The notes under the pieces: generated by a model
Told to the model about the DNA's origin: nothing
The model's input: only the letters and a program-made list of their open reading frames with translations
Database searches by the model: none
Source of the DNA: JBEKZQ01 sp049509675
GTDB taxonomy: Bacteria; Planctomycetota; Planctomycetia; Pirellulales; Thermoguttaceae
Assembly (NCBI GenBank): GCA_049509675.1
Contig: JBEKZQ010000074.1
Coordinates: forward strand, 1-24,368
Direction of reading: 5' to 3'
Length of the DNA stretch: 24,368 nt
Translations under genes and position numbers: made by a program
Shown here: positions 9,307 through 18,282 of the stretch, in pieces
Numbering within the stretch: the first letter of the stretch is position 1
Layout: each line of letters opens with the position of its first letter

Positions 9307-10627
9307 CGTTTGCACCTTGGGTATCGGCTGTGTGAGCCGGGGAATCGGCTGGCTCGGTAGAAGCCGGCTGCAGTTCTGCGGGCGAGGAGAAGAACCGGGC
9401 GCTGGCCAGCGCAGTCTCGACCTGATCGCAGAATGCCTGGCAGAGCGACTGCTTGCTCAAGTCGAGATCAATCGCAGCACGGGCGCGACGGCCCATTTCG
9501 CCTAACTCGGCCGGATCGGCGGCCATCATCTGCCGGATCGTTGCTACCGCCCCGTCCACGTCGCCGTGCTCGACTTGCCAGCCGATGCCATACCGTTCGA
9601 TCAACTCGCCGGCATGACTTGCGCGCGGGCCAAGGAGAAACACTGGCCGCCCACACTCCATCGCGCCGTAGATCTTGCACGGATGAACGATGCCAACCAT
9701 GTCGTTTCCCATGCTCAAGAGGTGAACGTCGGCGGCCGATAGCGAGTAGCGAAGCTGGTCCAGCGGTTGATAGGGCAAAAGCCGAACGTTGTTGGAACCG
9801 TTCCGCGCGATGAATTCTTCCACCTTTTTTCTGCCAAGCCCGCCCCCGACGAACAGAAACACCAAATCGCGGCGGTCGCTGAGCGCGTGGGCAGCTTGAA
9901 GTATTGTATCAAGCGGATGCGCAAGGGACATGTTGCCGCTGTACATGAGCACGAACTTGTCGTCCAGCCCATGCTCGCGGCGGAAGGGGTTGCTTTCGTG
10001 CGGCACCGGCTCCGATACATCGGCAACCGCCCAGGGCGGGATGACTGCCATGCGGCCGTTACAGTCCTGCTTTTGCTGCAATCGCTCGGCCATGAAGCGA
10101 TCAAGGGCAACGACGCGATGGGCCCTGCGCAAAATCGTTCGGTTCAGGGCGTCTAGGAGGCGGACGGCCAGGCTGCCCGGGCGAAAGGTCCCCAGGGCGA
10201 TGGCCTGATCGGGATTGATGTCCATGGCCCAGTAGACAATGGGGACGCGGCGGATTGCGGCGATGACCAAGGCGGCAAACGAGCACATGGGCGGTGAGGT
10301 GCTCACCAGCACCCCATCGAGATGCCGCCGGAATACTGTGCGTAATATCGCCCATGAGAGAAACGACGCCGCCCCCAGGAGTCGCCGCAGGATCGTTCGC
10401 TTGCCGAAGCTGGAGAAGGGCAGGCGGTGAACATCGACGCCGTCGATCGTCTCGCGCTCGGCGTACTGCCGATTCGGATCGTCATATCCAGACCGCGAGG
10501 TTTGAACGACGACATGAAACCCCCGCCGCGCGAGCTCGGTGGCGGCGTCGGCCATGACTTGGCCGACGGCGGTTGGGTCCGGCACATAGACCTGGCTGAT
10601 AATGGCGATCGCGGGCTTGGGCGACAT
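9269..10627 (-). CDS. GT4 glycosyltransferase, WcaI/WbuB-like
   Basis: This 452-aa GT-B fold enzyme transfers a sugar from a nucleotide donor to the lipid-linked repeat unit at the inner face of the membrane. The N-terminal domain starts IAIISQVYVPDPTAVGQVMADAATEL. The C-terminal domain has LMYSGNMSLAHPLDTIL (donor-site loop), FLFVGGGLGRKKVEEF and GIVHPCKIYGAMECGRPVFLLG, the place of the GT4 E-x7-E motif, here degenerate. VYWAMDINPDQAIALG resembles the WcaI/WbuB group. The last ~40 residues are a Pro/Ala/Ser-rich tail outside the fold. The start at 10627 has AGGA eight bases upstream and follows the previous stop by one base (TGACATG); an upstream extension to 10696 would lie within the neighbouring gene. 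Donor and acceptor cannot be read from the sequence. Confidence 0.85.
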   Translation of the reverse strand: MSPKPAIAIISQVYVPDPTAVGQVMADAATELARRGFHVVVQTSRSGYDDPNRQYAERETIDGVDVHRLPFSSFGKRTILRRLLGAASFLSWAILRTVFRRHLDGVLVSTSPPMCSFAALVIAAIRRVPIVYWAMDINPDQAIALGTFRPGSLAVRLLDALNRTILRRAHRVVALDRFMAERLQQKQDCNGRMAVIPPWAVADVSEPVPHESNPFRREHGLDDKFVLMYSGNMSLAHPLDTILQAAHALSDRRDLVFLFVGGGLGRKKVEEFIARNGSNNVRLLPYQPLDQLRYSLSAADVHLLSMGNDMVGIVHPCKIYGAMECGRPVFLLGPRASHAGELIERYGIGWQVEHGDVDGAVATIRQMMAADPAELGEMGRRARAAIDLDLSKQSLCQAFCDQVETALASARFFSSPAELQPASTEPADSPAHTADTQGANDERQPAQPSARN

Positions 10628-10628
10628 G

Positions 10629-11930
10629 TCAGGTATCCTTGCCACGAAGCGATGCGGCGTATTCGAACAGCTCCCGGTTCTGACGCACCGCTTCATCGCT
10701 ATTCAGCGCGATAAGCGCGAACCTTCTTGCACCGTTCGAAAGCCCCTTATGCTCTTCTGCGTCCATCTCCAACAGCCGCTGCAACACCTCGACAAATGTG
10801 CTCTGACGATCCAGTGGGAGAGCCCACCCAGCACGCCCTTCCTCAAGATTCCTCCAAGGAGTCTGGTCGCTGATGACAACTGGGCAGCCGGCGCATAGCG
10901 ACTCCGCGATGACGTGGCCGAAGTTCTCCCCACGCGTGGGAAGAAGAAAAACGTCATACTGCGAGAAAACGCTCCCGACGCGGTTTGGTTCGACTACGCC
11001 CTTGTAGTCGACTTTCACCGATGGAGGCATCTCGTCCATAAGGCGCTGACATTGAAGCCAATAACCGCCGTCCTTCCCGGCGTCGACCGGTCCATAGATA
11101 TCGAAGCTCACTCTTCCGTTCAATCGACTTACAATGTTCAATGCGTAGTCCAAGTTCTTCATGGGCGAGATCCTTGAAAGGAAGACGATATTCAGCGAAC
11201 CCGGCGTCTTCCCACGTCCCTTAGGTGTGACGCCGGATGTGTTCCCCAGGACCAAATCCGTCGCTAGGAAGATGTGACGTTTGCTGCCGCCATACTCGAA
11301 TTTGGACACATCTCCTGCCGTCAAATTCCCCGCGATTCGAATTCGAGCGTTGCTGCTGGCATCGGTCGCCCCGCCGGGAAACCACTCGCGAATATCCGCA
11401 GCCTCGCGTTCGCTGGATGCCTGCCAAATGACATCCCGGTAAAGTCCAACTAGCCTTGCCAGCCACAAAAAGCATCGTTTCTTCGCGCGCTTCAACCTAA
11501 GCGCACCCGGGGATAACTCACCGCGCGGCGCGAGGACCACAGGTCCCCGATTGATCAAGCCCAACCTCCGCAACACGAGCGGCGTGATCGTAAAGCGCGG
11601 CGAGAAAAAGCTGTTGAGATAAAGCACATCCCAACGCACTCCATTAAGCAGGCGACGTAACGCATACGGTGCCATCCATGCGAAGGAGGCATAGAAAACT
11701 TCGACCTCTCCGACTAGCTGCCAATCGTCAAACGTGACGTTCTCAAAAGGAAGTGAGGCTCCAACATCACGATCGCCAGTCACGATCTGGAAATCAAAGT
11801 CCTCTCTCAAGTGATGGGTAGTAGCTTGAATAGTCCTCACCGGTCCTCCAGCCCTAAATCCGGGGAGATACCATCCGGCCAGGATCAGTACCTTCGGCCT
11901 CCCACTGTTGCACCGTAAAGTATGCGCCAT
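10629..11930 (-). CDS. GT4 glycosyltransferase
   Basis: This 433-aa GT-B enzyme opens with VLILAGWYLPGFRAGGPVRTIQ, a glycine-rich acceptor-side start common in exopolysaccharide GT4 proteins. The donor domain shows IVFLSRISPMKNLDYAL, then SQYDVFLLPTRGENFGHVIAESLCAGCPVV, with the E-x7-E pair (the Glu residues of GENFGHVIAE) that contacts the nucleotide sugar. It lies between the interrupted methyltransferase (71 bases upstream) and the WcaI-like enzyme (one base downstream), so it belongs to the same transcript. Base composition is lower in GC than gmd-fcl-fkp, in line with the variable middle of a polysaccharide locus. The specific sugar is unknown. Confidence 0.87.
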   Translation of the reverse strand: MAHTLRCNSGRPKVLILAGWYLPGFRAGGPVRTIQATTHHLREDFDFQIVTGDRDVGASLPFENVTFDDWQLVGEVEVFYASFAWMAPYALRRLLNGVRWDVLYLNSFFSPRFTITPLVLRRLGLINRGPVVLAPRGELSPGALRLKRAKKRCFLWLARLVGLYRDVIWQASSEREAADIREWFPGGATDASSNARIRIAGNLTAGDVSKFEYGGSKRHIFLATDLVLGNTSGVTPKGRGKTPGSLNIVFLSRISPMKNLDYALNIVSRLNGRVSFDIYGPVDAGKDGGYWLQCQRLMDEMPPSVKVDYKGVVEPNRVGSVFSQYDVFLLPTRGENFGHVIAESLCAGCPVVISDQTPWRNLEEGRAGWALPLDRQSTFVEVLQRLLEMDAEEHKGLSNGARRFALIALNSDEAVRQNRELFEYAASLRGKDT

Positions 11931-12001
11931 CTACGTCGGTCCCCTGTGTGCCATGATCACCACGCTTCCACCCACTCCTTTTGTTCTCCTACAACTACTG
12001 G

Positions 12002-12646
12002 CTATGGGTTGATAGCCTCTGCGAACACGCTTTCCGGCTCCCGCTCCCGGAGGTTCAATTCCCCTGGTTCTCTAATCATGGTTGTGCCAGGTTCCATTAC
12101 TTGATAATTCCTGAACCCAGCCGTCGACAGAAGTTTGCATAAAGACTCGCCATCATACATCCAGACGTGGTGCCTATCCCCAGTCCAGAGATATTTCAAT
12201 GTGTCGAGCAAGGTCCTGTTCCTAGGACGAGTCAAGAGAGTTGCTTCAACGAACCTGTCTGCATCCTTGTGTTGGAGGTATTCATCGACATGGTAGCGGA
12301 TGCTCGGAACGGCAAGCCTGATAACGCCGCCAGTAATCAAAACTCGACGTGCCTCTTTCAGGAAGCGCATGGCGTGATCCTTATCCACATGTTCTAACAT
12401 GTGGCTTGAATAGATTACTTCAACGCTTCGTTGAGGAAAAGGAATCCGTCGCGTTACATCCGCCCACTGAATTCGTGATCGTCTCGCACAAGCAATAAAT
12501 TCTCTTTGCCGCGAGCTCAGCATTCCAAGCTTGCCAAGAAGCAGCGCGATGATTGGCCTTCTGGCAAGACGAACACTCAGCGAATTATCGTAGTTGTTCC
12601 AGCCTGCCGTCGGCGTTTGGCCTCACCCAACATTCAATCGTGACAT
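12002..12646 (-). pseudogene. Class I SAM methyltransferase interrupted by an in-frame TGA
   Basis: The full frame starts at ATG 12646 and reads MSRLNVG, then TGA (12625-12623), then GQTPTAGWNNYDNS and on to the stop at 12002. The sequence matches the start of type-11 methyltransferases, where LNVGCG is SAM-binding motif I, so TGA stands exactly at the cysteine codon (TGC or TGT expected). The rest is well preserved: IPFPQRSVEVIYSSHMLEHV, the post-motif II helix DHAMRFLKEARRVL, and GGVIRLAVPS. Length with the TGA read through would be 214 residues, normal for the family. Translation could restart only at the ATG at 12523, which would lose motif I. I infer a recent nonsense change or a sequencing error; readthrough is possible but unsupported. 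Its role would be methylation of a sugar in the polymer. Confidence 0.8.
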
Positions 12647-12889
12647 GCTGCCCTACCTTATTCGTTGCTTCGGCACGTCTGGAGTGGCGGCTTCTGCTGT
12701 AGCACCGTATGCAAACACGATCGCCGGTTACGAACAATCTCAGGCCTGGAAGCATCCCGACTGCCCGATAATGCGGCTAGAGAGTCATGAGGTCGCGTTC
12801 CACTGGCGCTGTTCATGCAAGTGTAAATGCGTGCCACTTCGTCGAGAAACGCTCTGGTTCTGCTTCGTTGACTCACGGGTCCCGGTGCC

Positions 12890-14008
12890 TTAGTTGGCCT
12901 GCAAATGCGATGCCCGAGGTTCACCTACGATAGCCAACAGTCGTTCGGCCCACGTATCGGCACTGTACGCGGCAGCGAGGTGAGCGCTGCGCAGTCCCAT
13001 CGCGGGAAGATCAGGATAGTGCATATGGATCCAGGAGAGTGCGTCTGCAATACCCCTGGCATTCCCGGTTGGCACGAGCAGCCCGTTGTGCAAGTGGCGC
13101 ACTACCTCCACCGATGATCCACATGCGTCGCTGCACAAGACGGGAAGCCCCGCAGCGCATGCCTCGACAACAACTACCGGCCAAGCGTCTTCTCGACTGA
13201 AGATAGCCAGTGCACCGCAATTGCGAAACACTTTGAGCATCTCCGCGGGCTGGACGAAGCCGAGATGTTGTACCCCCGGTAGAGAAGCCGCAAGGGGGGC
13301 CAGCGGTCCAATGCCGCAGCAACACAGCGGCCATGGATCGACGACGCGCCGCCGGTAGTCCGCATAGCCTTCGAGAAGCAAGTCGACCCCCTTTCGAATC
13401 GCCATTTGGCCAACGAACAGAAAGCCCTTGGGCCATCCATCCGGAAGAGCCGCTCGCTCGGTGTGAAGGGGCGCCAATGCTCGACAATTGATTCCGTAAA
13501 GTCCGCGACGCACACGGTGCTCCGGAACTCCGAAGAACCTCGCTAGCTGCCACGCGCGCTCGCCAGGTACCCAGACAGTGTCCATACGCCGCAGGTACCG
13601 CACAAGCTTCCATCTCCCAAGGTGCTGACGCCAATCACCACGAAACGGATTATCCATCGCCATCACCCGTCGGCTGTTCTCAAAGATAGGGTCGAAACCA
13701 AGCCGCACATAGGCGGGATTGTTCCAACCAGATACAACGAGTACATCCGGCCTGTGTGCCATGACGATATCCCGCACGACGTGCGTATGGAGGAATTCTT
13801 CTTTGTGCAATAAGCGGCAGTCGACGCCTTCCATTAGTACATCGCTGAAATTCGAGTTCGTTCCCGCAGATGTGGCCACCACAAATAGATCAACCTCTTC
13901 GCGCTGCGCCATTACTCGCCAGCAAGCCGCCATGTAGCCGCTGATCGTATTCCAACAGAATACGACGCTCTTGCGTCGCGGCCTACTTGTGTCGACGGGT
14001 TTCACCAT
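12890..14008 (-). CDS. GT4 glycosyltransferase
   Basis: About 372 aa of GT-B fold. Features are KSVVFCWNTISGYMAACWRVM at the N-terminus, GFLFVGQMAIRKGVDLLLEGY (donor-domain first strand and loop), CCGIGPLAPLAASLPGVQHLGFV, and FSREDAWPVVVVEACAAGLPVLCSD with the E-x7-E nucleotide-sugar motif. The start at 14008 has GGAG five bases upstream; an ATG at 14023 in the same frame has no ribosome binding site. It is separated from its neighbours by 243 bases (downstream methyltransferase) and ~350 bases (upstream GT4), which is loose compared with the tight coupling elsewhere in the locus. The acceptor and donor are unknown. Confidence 0.85.
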   Translation of the reverse strand: MVKPVDTSRPRRKSVVFCWNTISGYMAACWRVMAQREEVDLFVVATSAGTNSNFSDVLMEGVDCRLLHKEEFLHTHVVRDIVMAHRPDVLVVSGWNNPAYVRLGFDPIFENSRRVMAMDNPFRGDWRQHLGRWKLVRYLRRMDTVWVPGERAWQLARFFGVPEHRVRRGLYGINCRALAPLHTERAALPDGWPKGFLFVGQMAIRKGVDLLLEGYADYRRRVVDPWPLCCCGIGPLAPLAASLPGVQHLGFVQPAEMLKVFRNCGALAIFSREDAWPVVVVEACAAGLPVLCSDACGSSVEVVRHLHNGLLVPTGNARGIADALSWIHMHYPDLPAMGLRSAHLAAAYSADTWAERLLAIVGEPRASHLQAN

Positions 14009-14023
14009 CACTACTCCACACAT

Positions 14024-14361
14024 CCCAGCGTTTCTTATCGTTTCGTGTCAATTCCCTACAACACCCCTCCATCCTATGTGATTGGCGTTCTTATACCTGC
14101 AGGAAGACTTGCAATCACGCATCGCCAAGTTCCGTCCACGGAAGGCCGTTTACAAGCTAATGGCATGATAAGTTCTTCGCTGACTCTATGTCCTAACCGA
14201 CGTCGCAGCGACTCGGGAGCAACAGGCTCCTACACCGACGCCCTCGCCACGTACTGAGCAAAAAAAACGCTCTGACAACGATTCCGGACGGCTGTCCGGT
14301 TGATACTCTTCGATCCGCTCGTGCCGCGAGTTCCCTCAAGAAAGCTAAATGGACGAGCCGT
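14024..14361. other. Gene-free spacer between two GT4 genes
   Basis: No convincing gene. The short frames on both strands lack ribosome binding sites and family features. It contains a hairpin and an A8/T8 tract that may end the transcript from the gene at 14362-15561, and any promoter for the GT4 at 12890-14008 would also have to lie here. Confidence 0.5.
14260..14299 (-). terminator. Possible, non-standard terminator after the GT4 at 14362
   Basis: On the minus strand a 6-bp stem (CCGGAC-AGCC-GTCCGG, 14299-14284) is followed after 16 bases by T8 (14267-14260). It lies about 60 bases beyond the stop of the GT4 gene. The gap between stem and T-tract is too long for a classical intrinsic terminator, so the call is weak. 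Confidence 0.25.
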
Positions 14362-15561
14362 TCAACGCGGCGAACCGCACGAACGCCGAACATCTAGTCT
14401 TCTCTGGATATTCATCATTAGTTCTTTAGTAAGATTTCCAAAACTGTACCTCTCAACACCCGTTCTGTCGTACGTCTCCTCCAGATGCTGCGCTTGTAGC
14501 CAAAATGGAAACCTTGACCATTCGTTTCTATGCTTCACGAAGGTTCCCGAGTACTTCATCAGAACGTCATTGGCCGATCCCGTTTCCCCGTAATAGACGA
14601 TTGGTTTACCTGCCCGGAGATACGAATAAAGTTTTAGCGGAACGGTGCCCGAGGGCTCGCGCTCACCTGGGGGCATGCCAGCGACCAGAAGATCCGCGCG
14701 CGTCATGAGTGATGCTGCGCCCTGTGGGCAGAGCAACCCGAGATGCGTCCATACGTCACCATGGCAGAAAGGCGGCTGAAACGCAGGCCCCGCCGTAACA
14801 AGTCTCCACTGTTTGTGTAATCCGATTCGTTTAAGGCCGGCAGCAAGGTCACTCAAGCGCGAGGAGAAAAATGACCCGTACATGCCTCCGGTATACGCAA
14901 TGACTTTCCGATCGTCGTTTATCAAATCAAGAGCGTAGGCTTCCGAGAAGTCGTCGTCGTCGTAGCCGTTGGTTACTGTGGCAAACTTATCCTTGTGCCG
15001 CGGATATCTCTGTCCAAAACGTTCTTCTATCAATTGGGTGTTGAGTACTACGCACGCTGCGGATTCCACCATCCTCCTCTCGTAGTGCGCGGCGACTAGT
15101 CTGTGAAACGGCGTGTGCCACCTGTGGCGGTGATTCGTTACCCAGTCGTCCCTCAGATCAGCGACGTAAGGCACGCCGAACTGCCCTGCGCCTAAGATGC
15201 CGATCAACTGGATGGAATGGGGCGGTGACGAGACAAGCATCAAGTCTGGCTTCTGATCGCTGCATAGTTCCTTCAACCGTTGCATCACAGGCGCGACCCA
15301 TCGGCGTTCAGGATCTGGCCAGTACACCAGACGATTTACAAGCCTGTTTATAATCGCCAAGCCGGCGTCCGTGCCATGCCGTACCATTGGTACGCATATC
15401 CTCTGTCCAAAGGGCTCCTTTGAGGCAATGCTCGTCGACGCACAGCAAATCAATTCAATGCTGTGCCCACATCGCCCCAGGTACTTCGCCAAACTCCTGG
15501 CCCTGAGCCCGCTAGCAACGCCCGTTGCCTCTCCATTAAGAGACACCAGCACAATCCTCAT
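14362..15561 (-). CDS. GT4-like glycosyltransferase
   Basis: This 399-aa protein starts MRIVLVSLNGEATGVASGLRARSLAKYL, a GT4 acceptor-domain start. It continues with the strand DLMLVSSPPHSIQLIG, then VPYVADLRDDWVTN and the linker ERFGQRYPRHKDKFATVTNGYDDDDF typical of WcaI/PimB-like GT4 proteins. The donor side includes VIAYTGGMYGSFFSSRLSDLA and SGTVPLKLYSYLRAGKPIVYYG, a lysine-based variant instead of a clear E-x7-E. Its ATG overlaps the stop of the Wzy/WaaL-type gene as ATGA (15558-15561), so the two are translationally coupled. It should act at the cytoplasmic face of the inner membrane. The sugar is not predictable. Confidence 0.83.
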   Translation of the reverse strand: MRIVLVSLNGEATGVASGLRARSLAKYLGRCGHSIELICCASTSIASKEPFGQRICVPMVRHGTDAGLAIINRLVNRLVYWPDPERRWVAPVMQRLKELCSDQKPDLMLVSSPPHSIQLIGILGAGQFGVPYVADLRDDWVTNHRHRWHTPFHRLVAAHYERRMVESAACVVLNTQLIEERFGQRYPRHKDKFATVTNGYDDDDFSEAYALDLINDDRKVIAYTGGMYGSFFSSRLSDLAAGLKRIGLHKQWRLVTAGPAFQPPFCHGDVWTHLGLLCPQGAASLMTRADLLVAGMPPGEREPSGTVPLKLYSYLRAGKPIVYYGETGSANDVLMKYSGTFVKHRNEWSRFPFWLQAQHLEETYDRTGVERYSFGNLTKELMMNIQRRLDVRRSCGSPR

Positions 15562-17015
15562 GCGGAGAACCTGCTACCGAAGGTATTGAGCCCCAGGGCT
15601 TGGGCACGGTCGTAGGTCGATATCATTACTGCCGCTAGGGCGAAGAAGGCGACATCAACGGCGGGCCGCATCATAACCGCTGTATGTGCCGACGCAAGAA
15701 GCAATCCTCCGGCAGCAGCGCCGGCAGTGATACCCAACACAAGGTCCGTTTTCGTGATGGTCATTGGCACCGAAACAAAGGCGAGGCGAAAGAATGCCGT
15801 CGCCAAGGCGAGCAAGAACGCCGCTATTGCGGCTAGTCCTACTGCTCCCACCATTGACAGAAGCAGCGGCCAGCCTCCATCGACCGGAATGTCGCTCCGC
15901 CCCTTCGCAGGGATCAGCCCGCCGCCCGCGGCATTCAGGCCTGCGCCAAACACACAAGTAGAAAGATCCGTTGGCATTGCATCCCACCAGGCCTCCGAAT
16001 CATCCTGAGCGGCAGACGCCAACGTTGCATCGGCAAACACCGTCCCAAGCACAACTCCGACTAACATCAATGTAACCACCGACAAGAGGACAGTTCTAAC
16101 GAATGAAGAAGATACCCTGGCAAAGGCAATCGCTGTCAGGGAAATCATTAACAGAACGACTGAGCTCCGCGAGAGCGCCAGGAGTGAAACGTAAGCAAGC
16201 ACCGCCCCCAAGCACATAAAGCAGACTCTTTGCCATTTCAGAAGCCCTTGCGTTAGAAGAGAACCTAGGCATAACACAGTTCCCGCGCTAAGAAAGATCC
16301 CAACGTTTGATGGGCCCCCGCCGATAAGGGAGTTCAATCGTTCAAAGTGATAGCCGAGGACGTTGCGACCAGCGCCACCCGGAAGAATGCCTTCAAGAGT
16401 GAGTGCGTTCATCTCAAGGTGGCCGTTGTACCAGAAGCAACTGAGAAGGCCTATTATCCCAATTGACGCTAGCACGCCGCGCAGAATCCAGCTCGATGCC
16501 TCCGGCCTTCTCATTGTAGCGTCTCGGACGACGAAATAGATGCAAGCCGGCGTCGCGATTGCCCTCAGACCTAATGCGCCTGAGACAAGTGTTTCCGCCA
16601 CCACAGCCATGATGATGGCGTAACACAGAAACATGGCTAGAATATTTGCGTCGATGCAACGCGGCCAGGAATACTCGCCGTACCCGACCTTGATTAGCCA
16701 TACCACCAATAAGCACGCCATCCACTCGGAACGGGCACCGGCAAGCACAACGGACTCCGGGGAAGCATTGCGAACGAAGAAGAGAAGTGGACTCAGAATC
16801 AGGACGAGGCAAGCGCCTAGAGCAACGTCCCTCATCGCAAGGTACACCACGCTGAAACAGCTCAAGCCGAGCCAGAGGGGCCACATCGGCGCCCCCAGGC
16901 CAAGTGCCAAGGCCGAGCCGACGCCAAGTCCCATCGCAAGGTACAGGTCATCGCCCATTGTGCGAGGCTCGCTATGCACTTCCGAACTCCACACATTTGC
17001 ATGAGCCCAAATCAT
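15558..17015 (-). CDS. O-antigen polymerase/ligase-type membrane protein (Wzy/WaaL-like)
   Basis: This 485-aa protein is almost all hydrophobic helices, around ten to twelve by eye (for example LGACLVLILSPLLFFV, ILAMFLCYAIIMAVVAETL, LLSVVTLMLVGVVLGTVF). A large polar loop near residues 335-380 ends FGAGLNAAGGG...DGGWPLLLSMVGAVGL. This pattern (glycine motif, then a helix-preceding polar stretch) is that of the Wzy_C/O-antigen ligase superfamily. It probably polymerises flipped repeat units in the periplasm, or ligates them to a lipid; the sequence does not separate the two roles. The neighbours (flippase at 21955, GT4 genes) favour a Wzx/Wzy pathway. The start is uncertain: ATG 17015 and ATG 16958 both lack a clear ribosome binding site. 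The stop overlaps the next ATG. Confidence 0.75.
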   Translation of the reverse strand: MIWAHANVWSSEVHSEPRTMGDDLYLAMGLGVGSALALGLGAPMWPLWLGLSCFSVVYLAMRDVALGACLVLILSPLLFFVRNASPESVVLAGARSEWMACLLVVWLIKVGYGEYSWPRCIDANILAMFLCYAIIMAVVAETLVSGALGLRAIATPACIYFVVRDATMRRPEASSWILRGVLASIGIIGLLSCFWYNGHLEMNALTLEGILPGGAGRNVLGYHFERLNSLIGGGPSNVGIFLSAGTVLCLGSLLTQGLLKWQRVCFMCLGAVLAYVSLLALSRSSVVLLMISLTAIAFARVSSSFVRTVLLSVVTLMLVGVVLGTVFADATLASAAQDDSEAWWDAMPTDLSTCVFGAGLNAAGGGLIPAKGRSDIPVDGGWPLLLSMVGAVGLAAIAAFLLALATAFFRLAFVSVPMTITKTDLVLGITAGAAAGGLLLASAHTAVMMRPAVDVAFFALAAVMISTYDRAQALGLNTFGSRFSA

Positions 17016-17072
17016 TCATTTAGCAAGTGAAGTTCAACGCCCCATTGTGAATCGCGCGGAACCGAAAAACCT

Positions 17073-18278
17073 TTAATATTTCCGGGTCGTACGGCCAAGA
17101 AGCGAATCGACCTCCGTGACGAACCTCTTCGCGCGCGCGGCGAGTGATTTCTCGCGTTCGATGATCTCCTGACATATCGATGCCTCTGTTCGTACCGGTC
17201 GGCTCATCGCGTCCTCGAAAGCGTGAATTACCTCCGGATATCTCTCGCGCCAGTCGAGTTGAGACTTCGCGTAATCCCGGGCGTTTGTCGCTTCGGTCAA
17301 GATTGCGAAAGGGTTCTCGACGTAAAACAACATCTTTCGACGAAGATCGTCGACGCTCACGACGTTCATGGGCCAGTAATAGCCGTCCGCTCTAGCGTGC
17401 CGCCTCTCTACGCCAACCAGCTTTCCCCTTTCGTTGGTGACAAACTCGTTCATAGGGCCGTCATCCGGAACGATCACCGGCAAACCGCACGAAAGGGCCT
17501 CGAGGATTGTCAGCCCTATGCCTTCCAAACGGGTCGGGTATACATAAACCTGTCCCAAGTGATACAGGCCAGGCGCCGATACCGTCTGTTCAATGAATCG
17601 AATCCCTCGATTCGTCAGATCGTCATTTGTGCATCCCAACGCCGAGGAGGCATAATCCTGCAGCTTCCTTTGCGAATGAATTATCAACTGGGCTGCATTT
17701 GCCGGTAGGTCCGCAAACGCTTTCAAGAGCAGGTCCGTGCCCTTCCTCTCAGGCGAGAGTCCGCAAGAATGGAAGAAGATGGTCTTTTCAGCGGTTTCTT
17801 TGAGCCTGGGCGCGAACGTCTCAACGTCGGTCCCCCACGGAACATAGTAGGCGTGCGGGTGCCAATCGAACGCGCTATGGTGTCGTTGTGTATTGCATAT
17901 TAGAAGGTCATAGAGTCGGAAATAGGGCATCGTGTTCAGCGTGTAATAGTCGACATAGGCGCCGATACGTATCCCCTGTTGCTTGCACCAGACGACTGGC
18001 GGCCACCAGTTCTGCTCATTGAAGAATACGATCTCGATGCGGTTGCGCTCGATCCATGAGAGAAACTCCCGCTTCCTGATATAGGTGGAGTAGATCCTGT
18101 TGGATGCTTTCGATCGATGGCACGCGGACTCCTTGAAAAGGGGAGATCCGTGCGAGGAGTTAGTTCCACCCCGCGCAAACACCTTGACGCTGAATTGCGT
18201 GCGCAGTGCCTCGATGTATTGCTTCGACACGTATGCCGCCCCCCGCTCCTCCCAGGTGGTTACGATGCCGATGCTCAC
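17073..18278 (-). CDS. GT4 glycosyltransferase
   Basis: About 401 aa. The GTG at 18278 is chosen as start because AAGGA ends seven bases before it and because it follows the deacetylase stop by four bases. A same-frame ATG at 18332 would overlap that gene by 50 bases. The protein begins MSIGIVTTWEERGAAYVSKQYIEAL. The donor domain has IFFHSCGLSPERKGTDLLLKAF and VYVYPTRLEGIGLTILEALSCGLPVIVPDDGPMNEFV, with a clean E-x7-E and the family PTRxEG motif. DWHPHAYYVPWGTDVETF is the linker typical of GT4. The C-terminal ~45 residues form a charged helix, possibly a membrane-surface contact. The gene abuts the deacetylase upstream, and 57 bases separate it from the Wzy/WaaL-type gene, although transcription would reach it before that gene's partner GT4 at 14362. 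Confidence 0.85.
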   Translation of the reverse strand: MSIGIVTTWEERGAAYVSKQYIEALRTQFSVKVFARGGTNSSHGSPLFKESACHRSKASNRIYSTYIRKREFLSWIERNRIEIVFFNEQNWWPPVVWCKQQGIRIGAYVDYYTLNTMPYFRLYDLLICNTQRHHSAFDWHPHAYYVPWGTDVETFAPRLKETAEKTIFFHSCGLSPERKGTDLLLKAFADLPANAAQLIIHSQRKLQDYASSALGCTNDDLTNRGIRFIEQTVSAPGLYHLGQVYVYPTRLEGIGLTILEALSCGLPVIVPDDGPMNEFVTNERGKLVGVERRHARADGYYWPMNVVSVDDLRRKMLFYVENPFAILTEATNARDYAKSQLDWRERYPEVIHAFEDAMSRPVRTEASICQEIIEREKSLAARAKRFVTEVDSLLGRTTRKY

Positions 18279-18282
18279 GCCA

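Noticed and set aside
12602..12660. Selenocysteine insertion at the methyltransferase TGA
   Set aside because: I see no clear SECIS-type stem-loop just downstream. The family has an ordinary Cys that is not catalytic here, so a nonsense change or base error is simpler. Kept as a finding, not as a selenoprotein call.
12658..12924. Minus-strand 88-codon frame between the methyltransferase and GT4
   Set aside because: Odd composition, no ribosome binding site, and overlap with the end of the GT4 gene. It is probably chance.
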